A program made the translations under genes and the position numbers. A DNA stretch of 10,400 nucleotides from CAYVQF01 sp964454015 (GTDB lineage: Bacteria > Myxococcota_A > Bradymonadia > UBA4248). Shown piece after piece: positions 1 through 4,967 of this stretch; the first letter of the stretch is position 1, and each line of letters starts with the position of its first letter. The notes under the pieces are model-generated. The model ran no database searches. It saw nothing but the letters and a program-made list of their open reading frames with translations, and was not told where the DNA came from. Where the stretch lies: NCBI GenBank assembly GCA_964454015.1, contig CAYVQF010000098.1, positions 1 through 10,400 on the forward strand, read 5' to 3'.

Positions 1-49
1 GTGCTGTCCTCCAGGCTAGAGAGCCGCTTGGGGGCTGTCAAGGGCTGTG

Positions 50-154
50 GCCATCGCCAAATCGGCCATCGCCGAATCGGCCGGCGCCAAATCGGCCATC
101 CAAAAATCGGCCGCCGCCAAATCGGCCATCGCCGAATCGGCCGGCGCACAGGCC
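50..154. repeat. 15-bp tandem minisatellite, about 7 copies
   Basis: Six recognisable copies of a 15-bp unit (type GCCATCGCCAAATCG) run head to tail from 50 to 139, and a seventh degenerate copy follows to 154. The ATCG end of the unit is nearly invariant; the middle alternates ATCGCCAA, ATCGCCGA, GGCGCCAA, ATCCAAAA and GCCGCCAA. Copies 2-3 resemble copies 6-7, which hints at a 60-bp higher-order period. Because 15 is a multiple of 3, several frames on both strands stay open and give simple peptides (Ala/Ser/Lys-rich, Arg-rich or Ala/Asp-rich). None of these has a credible start or a match I recognise, so I read this as a non-coding repeat. Confidence 0.85.
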
Positions 155-176
155 GGCCGGTACCGCTCAATTTTGG

Positions 177-262
177 TTTTGTGGATGGCGTTTCGGGGGG
201 GGGCTTTCATGGATGGCGGGCCGGGGGGGGATATGGGTTTTGTGGATGGCGGGCCGGGGGGG
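177..262. repeat. Three-copy GGATGGCG / poly-G module
   Basis: The core GGATGGCG occurs at 183-190, 211-218 and 244-251, each time preceded by a T-rich stretch and followed within a few bases by a run of G: nine at 195-203, eight at 223-230 and seven at 256-262. The longer string TTTTGTGGATGGCG is identical at 177-190 and 238-251. Core-to-core spacing is 28 and then 33 bases, so the module does not keep a reading frame. The G runs are prone to slippage and could form a G-quadruplex; that last point is inference. Confidence 0.7.
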
Positions 263-280
263 ATGCGGCCCGGGGATTGC

Positions 281-513
281 CAGCCCCCGTGTGGGGCAGG
301 CTTCCTAGCCGGCCACTGTCAGCCCCCGTGTGGGGCAGGCTTTCTAGCCGGCCACTGTCAGCCCCCGTGTGGGGCAGGCTTCTAGCCGGCCACTGTCAGC
401 CCCCGTGTGGGGCAGGCTTCCTAGCCTGGCACTGCCAGCCCCCGTGTGGGGCAGGCTTCCTAGCCTGGCACTGCCAGCCCCCGTGTGGGGCAGGCTTTCT
501 AGCCTGCCCGTGT
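281..513. repeat. 39-bp tandem repeat array, 6 copies
   Basis: Copies lie at 281-319, 320-358, 359-396, 397-435, 436-474 and 475-513. All share the start CAGCCCCCGTGTGGGGCAGG. Copy 3 is 38 bp because one T is missing from its CTTTCTAG stretch. Copies 1-3 continue with GCCGGCCACTGT, copies 4-5 with GCCTGGCACTGC and copy 6 with GCCTGCCCGTGT. Each unit holds two inverted repeats: GCCCC-CGTGT-GGGGC, and in the full-length copies GGCT-4 nt-AGCC. Copies 4-5 also form CTGGCA-C-TGCCAG across the junction with the next unit. The array is open in some frames, but the single-base deletion in copy 3 would shift any protein repeat, so coding is unlikely. There are no unique spacers, so it is not a CRISPR array. 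Confidence 0.92.
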
Positions 514-543
514 CAGGCCCAATTTCTTTGAGCTGCCCCAAAG

Positions 544-573
544 CTGGCAGATCTGGCCCAGGGCGATTAGAGT
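544..573 (+). promoter_or_regulatory. Possible promoter for the McrB-like gene
   Basis: CTGGCA (544-549) and TAGAGT (568-573) are separated by 18 bases and each match four of six positions of the sigma-70 consensus. Transcription would begin near 580, just before a small palindrome and about 45 bases ahead of the start codon. This is a weak match chosen by position. Confidence 0.25.
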
Positions 574-583
574 GCTTGCATGT

Positions 584-597
584 AGACCATGGGGTCT
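584..597. promoter_or_regulatory. Palindrome AGACC-ATGG-GGTCT upstream of the McrB-like gene
   Basis: A perfect 5-bp inverted repeat with a 4-base centre lies 16 bases before the ribosome binding site of the next gene. It could be an operator or a small leader hairpin. The same arms in the opposite order occur at 2674-2687 on the far side of the two-gene unit. A 5-bp stem is short enough to be chance. Confidence 0.3.
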
Positions 598-612
598 GCT
601 GATCGACGTCTG

Positions 613-619
613 AAGGAGG
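613..619 (+). promoter_or_regulatory. Ribosome binding site deciding start at 626
   Basis: AAGGAGG ends directly against an ATG at 620, leaving no spacer, but lies 6 bases from the in-frame ATG at 626. The second ATG is therefore the likely start. Confidence 0.7.
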
Positions 620-625
620 ATGAGG

Positions 626-2368
626 ATGCCTGGTGAAGGTGATCAGCGAAACGTGTTGGCAGCGGCGCTCAGTACCCAGCTCTCGGAGGTGCGTCTTTAT
701 TGGCGGGACACGGCGCTCTCCTGTCGCTGGCTGGTGCCGGATCAAGAGCACTGCTTGGCGGGCAACCGCCTTCTGGCTTACCTGCGCGATTTTCGCGTCC
801 GCGCCGCCGAGGAAATCACTGACCCCGAGGTGCGCGCCCTGTGGCTGGAGCGGGTGGCCTTGCTCATCGACCCCGGCGAAGACGATGAAGAGCCCGTGAG
901 TCTGCGCACCTTGACCTGGTTGCTCCTGGTGGCGGAGTCGCCGCACCGCGAGGGGACCAGCACCGACGCGTGGAATCTCTACCTGTGGAATCTCCGCCTG
1001 GCTGACCTGCCGAACAAGGTCGGCCGGCCCCTCATCCAGCACCTGGGCCTCAAGAGCGTGGACCGCGCCAACGTGGTCGATCTCGACACGGCAGCCACGG
1101 TCTTCTACGCGTACCGCCTGCCCCAGCTCCCCGAGCCGAGCGCGCACCCGCCCATCGACGCCAAGCAGGCCCAGCGCTTCAACAATCTGCGCCGCTTCCG
1201 CAACCTCTTGCTCTTTGGCACCGAGGGCATCGGCAAATCGACGGTCGCCCGCGACATGGCCAAGCAGTGGTCGACCCTGACGGGGCGCTCCTTGGGCGCC
1301 TTTTGGGTCACTGTGCTGCACCCCCACGCCACCTACCAGGCCTTCGTCGAGGGGAGCCGCCAAAGTCAGGGCGCCGGTGCCGTCGGCGCGGGCGGCGCGG
1401 CCGCTTCCATGCCACGGGTCGAGGGTGCCCTCTCGGTGCATCAGCCGGCCTTTTTTGCTTGCCACGACCAAGGGGACGTGCGCGATGGCCTCTTCGTTCG
1501 GGTGTGCGCCGAGGCGGCGCGTGACCCCAACCGGGACTACCTCCTGGCCATCGAAGGCATCGATAACCTGGACGCAGCGGCGGTCTTCGGCGAGGTCCTC
1601 CACGTGCTGGATCCTTCGGCGCGCGTGCCCTGGCGCCGCAGCAGCGAAGACGACGAGGCGTGGCACCTCAACGCCGGGGCGGCCCGCGCCGTTCGCCTCT
1701 CCCTCTCGGGGCGCCTCTTCTTCATTCCAGGCAACGTCTACCTCATCGCTACGGCCTCGCGCCCGACTTTCTTCCGCGACTCCAATGAGACTTTGTTGCG
1801 GGCCTTCGCCGTGGAGATGCTGACGCCCTTGGAGCCCCTCGAGCTCAAGAAGGCCTTGCTCAACGGGCGCTCCCACGCGGACTACGTGCGACTCGAAGAC
1901 TACGTCGAGCACTCGGTCAACCTCTTGGCGGCGATCAATGGTCCCCTGAACGAAGTCGGCGGCATCCAAGCCACCTTGGGCTATGGCCCGCTCTTCACCA
2001 TGGCCGAAGAGATTTTGGTCAGCGCCGATGCGGATCACGCCGCGGAGATCGTCCTGGGGACGTGGCGCCAGCGCTTGGTGCCGCCTTTGCTCGGGCGCCT
2101 CCAGACCTTTTTGCGCGCCATCGGCGAGGATGGGAGTCTCTTCGAAGCCATCGAGGAGGTGGTCAACGTCATCAACGGCTCCTGGCTGCGGCTGCGGGTG
2201 GTCCTGGAAGGCAGCGCCAGCTTCGCCTCCTTCCGCCTCTACGACACCACGCCTGAGCCGCCGCCAGAGGTCAGCCCTGAGGAGCCCGTCGTCGAGGCGC
2301 AACATCCTCAGCCGGCCCCGGCGCGGCCCTCGGTGGTGATGTCAGGGGTGGCCTTCATCAAAGACTGA
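626..2368 (+). CDS. Diverged McrB-like AAA+ NTPase
   Basis: A 580-aa protein whose residues 190-510 follow the McrB AAA+ plan in order. These are a Walker A P-loop GTEGIGKST (198-206); HPHATYQAFVEGSR (232-245), matching the McrB HPSYSYEDFVEG motif; DGLF-x-RVCAEAARDP before Walker B; FGEVLHVLD after it; IPGNVYLIATAS (367-378) where McrB has PPNLYIIGTMN; and a C-terminal lid with WRQRLVPPLLGRLQTFL. Two core motifs are altered. The McrB IIDEINR reads AIEGIDN (308-314), so the Walker B Asp is Glu and the catalytic Glu is Gly. The MNTAD sensor/GTP motif reads ASRPT. The N-terminal 190 residues match nothing I know. A Gly/Ala-rich loop follows residue 245, and the tail is Pro/Glu-rich. McrB proteins are DNA-translocating GTPases that work with McrC in type IV restriction, but no mcrC is here. 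A 24-nt gap leads to the next gene, so the two are probably co-transcribed. Family is fairly sure; activity is unknown. Confidence 0.85.
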   Translation: MPGEGDQRNVLAAALSTQLSEVRLYWRDTALSCRWLVPDQEHCLAGNRLLAYLRDFRVRAAEEITDPEVRALWLERVALLIDPGEDDEEPVSLRTLTWLLLVAESPHREGTSTDAWNLYLWNLRLADLPNKVGRPLIQHLGLKSVDRANVVDLDTAATVFYAYRLPQLPEPSAHPPIDAKQAQRFNNLRRFRNLLLFGTEGIGKSTVARDMAKQWSTLTGRSLGAFWVTVLHPHATYQAFVEGSRQSQGAGAVGAGGAAASMPRVEGALSVHQPAFFACHDQGDVRDGLFVRVCAEAARDPNRDYLLAIEGIDNLDAAAVFGEVLHVLDPSARVPWRRSSEDDEAWHLNAGAARAVRLSLSGRLFFIPGNVYLIATASRPTFFRDSNETLLRAFAVEMLTPLEPLELKKALLNGRSHADYVRLEDYVEHSVNLLAAINGPLNEVGGIQATLGYGPLFTMAEEILVSADADHAAEIVLGTWRQRLVPPLLGRLQTFLRAIGEDGSLFEAIEEVVNVINGSWLRLRVVLEGSASFASFRLYDTTPEPPPEVSPEEPVVEAQHPQPAPARPSVVMSGVAFIKD

Positions 2369-2391
2369 AGCCGCGCATGTCGAGGTGAGCC

Positions 2392-2655
2392 GTGGAGAAG
2401 CAGTGTCAGTGGGGTAGGGTGCTCCAGATCGCCGTGCTCAGCCACGACGAGCGTCAGGTCTTGGAACGCTTCGAGGTCTCGGGCCGCAGCGCCGAGGTGC
2501 CCGTGCCCAAAGTCGGAGACGCCCTGAGCTTGGTCGAGGCCGAAACGCAGCAGGCCCTCAAGGTGGTGCGGGTCACCTTCGTCGGCCACGAGCTCTGTCG
2601 TCGCGGAGCGCCGTGGCGGTGGCGCAGCACGTGGGAGGTGAAGGCCCGGCTTTAG
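2392..2655 (+). CDS. Small protein of unknown function (87 aa), partner of the McrB-like gene
   Basis: I do not recognise this 87-aa protein. It starts at GTG 2392 behind GAGGTGAG (2382-2389), with a rather short spacer, 24 nt after the McrB-like stop. Codon use is strongly G/C-ending like its neighbours, which supports a real gene. The sequence is soluble, without signal peptide or membrane segment. Predicted character by eye is alternating hydrophobic strands (GRVLQIAVLSHDE, LKVVRVTFVGHEL, WRWRSTWEVKARL), suggesting a small beta-rich fold, with a basic, Trp-rich end. Position suggests it acts with the ATPase, in the place where mcrC would sit, but it is far too small for a McrC nuclease. 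Its stop lies 22 bases from the convergent apt stop. An alternative GTG start at 2419 is possible. Confidence 0.6.
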   Translation: MEKQCQWGRVLQIAVLSHDERQVLERFEVSGRSAEVPVPKVGDALSLVEAETQQALKVVRVTFVGHELCRRGAPWRWRSTWEVKARL

Positions 2656-2687
2656 AGGACGCCCCGGGCCCGTGGTCTCAATAGACC
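2643..2687. terminator. Possible bidirectional terminator hairpins between convergent genes
   Basis: GGCCCGG (2643-2649) pairs with CCGGGCC (2664-2670) around a 14-base loop, spanning the stop of the 87-aa gene. Next to it GGTCT-CAAT-AGACC (2674-2687) overlaps the apt stop. The position, in a 22-base convergent gap, fits a shared terminator, but neither hairpin has a run of T after it. Confidence 0.35.
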
Positions 2688-3199
2688 AACCAGCTCTGGA
2701 CGGGGTATTGGGCCAAGCGCTGGCGTCCTTGCAGGAAGGCCAGCTCGATGAGAAAGGCGATCTCCACGACCTGGCCGCCAGCCTTCTCTACCAGGGCCGC
2801 TGTCGCCGCGGCGGTGCCGCCCGTGGCCAGGAGGTCGTCGACGATGAGGGCGCGTTGGTGCTGGGCGAAGGCGTCTTCGTGGAGCTCCAGGCAGTCCGTG
2901 CCGTACTCCAAGGCGTAGCGCTCGCTGATGGTCTGGTAGGGGAGCTTGCCGGGCTTGCGCACCAGGGCCAGGCCCGCGCCGATGGTTTTGGCCAGGGCTG
3001 CGGCGAAGACGAAGCCGCGGGCCTCGACGCCGACCACCTGCTCGATGCCGCGGTCGCGGTAGCGCTCGGCGAAGAGGTCGATGACCGCCGCGAAGGCGGC
3101 GCCGTCCTGGAGCAAGGGGGTGATGTCTTTGAAGAGGATGCCCGGCTTGGGGAAGTCCGGGACGTCGCGAATCATGGCTTCGAGGGCTTTGAGGTCCAT
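2678..3199 (-). CDS. apt: Adenine phosphoribosyltransferase
   Basis: A cytosolic purine-salvage enzyme that joins adenine to PRPP to give AMP and pyrophosphate. The 173-aa length is typical of bacterial Apt. Family hallmarks are all visible: PKPGILFKDITPLL (17-30), VVGVEARGFVFAAALA (55-70), the RKPGKLPYQ segment (81-89) with the YALEYG stretch after it, and the PRPP-binding loop RALIVDDLLATGGT (116-129) with its paired Asp and TGGT. The start ATG at 3199 has AGGAG five bases upstream on the coding strand. It lies 21 nt downstream of surE on the same strand, so the two are very likely one operon and both act on nucleotides. It ends close to the convergent 87-aa gene. Confidence 0.97.
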   Translation of the reverse strand: MDLKALEAMIRDVPDFPKPGILFKDITPLLQDGAAFAAVIDLFAERYRDRGIEQVVGVEARGFVFAAALAKTIGAGLALVRKPGKLPYQTISERYALEYGTDCLELHEDAFAQHQRALIVDDLLATGGTAAATAALVEKAGGQVVEIAFLIELAFLQGRQRLAQYPVQSWLVY

Positions 3200-3220
3200 G
3201 GTGGCTCCTGGTTCGAGAGG

Positions 3221-3973
3221 CTAGGCGATGGAGGGCCAAGTGGCGAGCCACTGCGCTGCGTCGCGGCAGCCCCAGTCCAGGCGCAGGGCCGAGACGGAGA
3301 TTTCGCCGCGGTCGACGATGGCGCAGTCGCTGTGAGGGTTACCGCTGGGGGGGAGGTTGGCGCCGCCGATCCAATAATAATCGGCGCCGCGGGGATCGAC
3401 GCGCCGCTCCACCACTTTGGGATAGGGGCGCGGCCCGAGGGCGGCGTTGCAGAAGCGCCACGCTGCGGCGAGGGTGCTGGGGATGTTGACGTTGAGGAGG
3501 GTGCGCTCTGGCATGGGGTGGTCCAGGGCTTCGGCGACGAGCGGGACGATGGCCGCGGCGCTGACATCCATGTCGGCCTGCCAGCCGGCGCTCAGGGCCA
3601 TGGCGGAGTAGCCCGCGAGGCAGGCCTCGACGGCGGCGGCCATGGTGCCGGAGTAGAAGATGTCGTCGCCGAGGTTGGGGCCGTGGTTGATGCCGCTGAG
3701 CACCAAGGTGGGGGGGCGCGGGAGGAAGTGCCCGAGGGCGCAGTAGATGCAGTCGGCGGGGGTGCCGTCGACCCAAACGCTGCGCTCGGCGAAGTGGGCG
3801 GCGCGCACCGGGCGGTGAAGGGAGATGGCGTGGCTCACCCCGCTCATCTGTTGTTGGGGGGCGACGATCCACACCTCGCCCAGCTCGGCGAGGGCTTCGG
3901 CCAAGGCGCACAGGCCACGCGCTTGGTAGCCATCGTCGTTGGTGAGCAGGAGGAGAGGCGGCGCGTCAGACAT
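3221..3973 (-). CDS. surE: 5'/3'-nucleotidase SurE
   Basis: A metal-dependent phosphatase acting on nucleoside monophosphates, known from the SurE survival-protein family. The 250-aa length is normal. Visible motifs: LLLLTNDDG (7-15) with the metal-binding Asp13-Asp14; APQQQMSGVSHAIS (38-51) with ligand Ser44, spaced 31 residues from Asp13 as in characterised SurE; DGTPADC (69-75); and LSGINHGPNLGDDIFYSGT (92-110) with ligand Asn96. The frame stays open upstream to 4066, but the protein motif begins at ATG 3973, which has GGAG eight bases ahead of it, so the shorter form is preferred. It precedes apt by 21 nt, consistent with a salvage operon: SurE releases nucleosides and Apt recaptures adenine. 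The gene upstream on the same strand is 112 nt away, so it may have its own promoter. Confidence 0.96.
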   Translation of the reverse strand: MSDAPPLLLLTNDDGYQARGLCALAEALAELGEVWIVAPQQQMSGVSHAISLHRPVRAAHFAERSVWVDGTPADCIYCALGHFLPRPPTLVLSGINHGPNLGDDIFYSGTMAAAVEACLAGYSAMALSAGWQADMDVSAAAIVPLVAEALDHPMPERTLLNVNIPSTLAAAWRFCNAALGPRPYPKVVERRVDPRGADYYWIGGANLPPSGNPHSDCAIVDRGEISVSALRLDWGCRDAAQWLATWPSIA

Positions 3974-4035
3974 GGGCAGGGCTCCAGGTGGGCAGCGGCG
4001 GCGGGAACGCGCTGGCTGCCAAGGCAGAAGGAGCC

Positions 4036-4066
4036 ATTCTTTGCCGAGTTGTAGGGTCAGCGTCAA
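4036..4066 (-). promoter_or_regulatory. Possible surE-apt promoter
   Basis: On the minus strand TTGACG (4061-4066) is followed after 19 bases by AAGAAT (4036-4041), within the 112-nt gap upstream of surE. The -35 match is good and the -10 is weak with a long spacer. Read-through from the gene upstream is the alternative. Confidence 0.22.
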
Positions 4067-4085
4067 CCCAGCGGGTGGCGTGACC

Positions 4086-4745
4086 TCACTTGATCTCGAT
4101 CTGCTTCATGTCCACCATGCCGCCCGCGCCGCGCTGGACGATCACCATGTAGGCGCGTTTGGAGCTCATGTTGAGGGAGAGGGCCGCCACGGGCACGGCG
4201 CTGCTGGGGTTGTCCCCGTGGTTGTGGACCTTGACCGTGGGCGACGAGGTGGGGATGGTGGCGAAGTCGGAGACCTGGAGGTAGCCAATGTTTTCGGCAA
4301 TGAGCGTCGTGCCGACGTAGATGTCGAAGCGGGCGGCCGTGTCGTAGAGGACCACGATCTCGATGGCCGACTGGTCCTTGGAGAGGCTGGGGGGCCAGGC
4401 GTCGACTTTGAAAATGTTCAAGTTGGCCAGATTCCCCGTGAAGGCGAAGAGGTAGGCCTGGGGCGCGAAGCTGAAGTACTCCGAGTGCAGTGGGCTCTGG
4501 GCGCCTGGGGCCCGGAGGGAGAGGGTGTGGGAGCCCGAGGGGATAGCATGCGCGCCCGTCAACTCGCCTGACTTGAGGGTGGTCAGCACCTTGTCGTTGA
4601 TCATGATCTCCAGTGAGCCCAGCTCGGGGATACTGTGGATGAAATACAACGAGGCTTTGGCCGGCTCCGTCTCACTTTCGTCACAGGCGAAGGTGAACCA
4701 GGGGGTGAGGATGAGGAGCAGGGCGAGGAGCAAGGGACGTTTCAT
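4086..4745 (-). CDS. DUF4397-like exported protein, probable lipoprotein
   Basis: A 219-aa protein with an N-terminal signal MKRPLLLALLLILTPWF ending in FTFAC (Cys21), an imperfect lipobox. If lipidated at Cys21 it would be anchored in an envelope membrane; Asp22 follows the Cys. The mature part holds two related beta-rich repeats of the kind seen in DUF4397 proteins. One is around residues 32-80 (FIHSIPELGSLEIMIND, then IPSGSHTLSLRAPG). The second is around 130-180 (VVLYDTAARFDIYVG, then IPTSSPTVKVHNHGD). The function of the family is unknown; adhesion or surface-structure roles are guesses. The start has AGGAG seven bases upstream. It is transcribed away from the aminopeptidase gene, with a 222-nt divergent gap between them. 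It has 112 nt to surE downstream, so operon membership is uncertain. Confidence 0.75.
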   Translation of the reverse strand: MKRPLLLALLLILTPWFTFACDESETEPAKASLYFIHSIPELGSLEIMINDKVLTTLKSGELTGAHAIPSGSHTLSLRAPGAQSPLHSEYFSFAPQAYLFAFTGNLANLNIFKVDAWPPSLSKDQSAIEIVVLYDTAARFDIYVGTTLIAENIGYLQVSDFATIPTSSPTVKVHNHGDNPSSAVPVAALSLNMSSKRAYMVIVQRGAGGMVDMKQIEIK

Positions 4746-4865
4746 GGGTGCACTCCTGGAGACGGATGAGGTTGGGGCGCGCCGAAGCGCCAGAACGTCG
4801 CCGCGCTCAGCAAGATGTATACCGTTTTCTTCGTTTTGTCTTCGCTGTGGTGAGCGGTGTCGGTA

Positions 4866-4894
4866 TGGTCAAGGAGGCGCGCCTGGGTTATAGA
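4866..4894 (+). promoter_or_regulatory. Possible promoter for the aminopeptidase operon
   Basis: TGGTCA (4866-4871) and TATAGA (4889-4894) are 17 bases apart, each matching the sigma-70 consensus at four of six positions. Transcription would start near 4901, inside the in-frame extension that begins at 4857, which favours translation starting at 4968. It lies in the 222-nt gap (4746-4967) shared with the divergent DUF4397-like gene. No strong promoter for that gene was seen. Confidence 0.35.
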
Positions 4895-4967
4895 GCAAGT
4901 CACGCGCCGCCGTGACGACACCCGAGAGGCGGTGCGCTTCTTCCACTCCTCCTATCAAGGTTGCACT

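Noticed and set aside
281..513. CRISPR array
   Set aside because: The 39-bp units abut one another without unique spacers, and no cas gene is present.
1..531. Open frame across the repeat block (176 codons, plus)
   Set aside because: It begins at the window edge and shifts between two unrelated peptide repeats at the one-base deletion in the 39-bp array. All three forward frames are similarly open because of repeat composition.
344..2305. Long minus-strand open frame (653 codons)
   Set aside because: It is the antisense shadow of the McrB-like gene and the repeat array. It shows no family motif, and the plus strand has clear AAA+ motifs there.
2672..4054. Long plus-strand open frame (460 codons)
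   Set aside because: It is antisense to apt and surE, which have unmistakable motifs; this is a high-GC shadow.
4935..4948. A 14-base string CGCTTCTTCCACTC shared with 9892-9905
   Set aside because: An exact 14-mer match is not far from chance in 10 kb of biased sequence, and the flanks do not match beyond a few bases.
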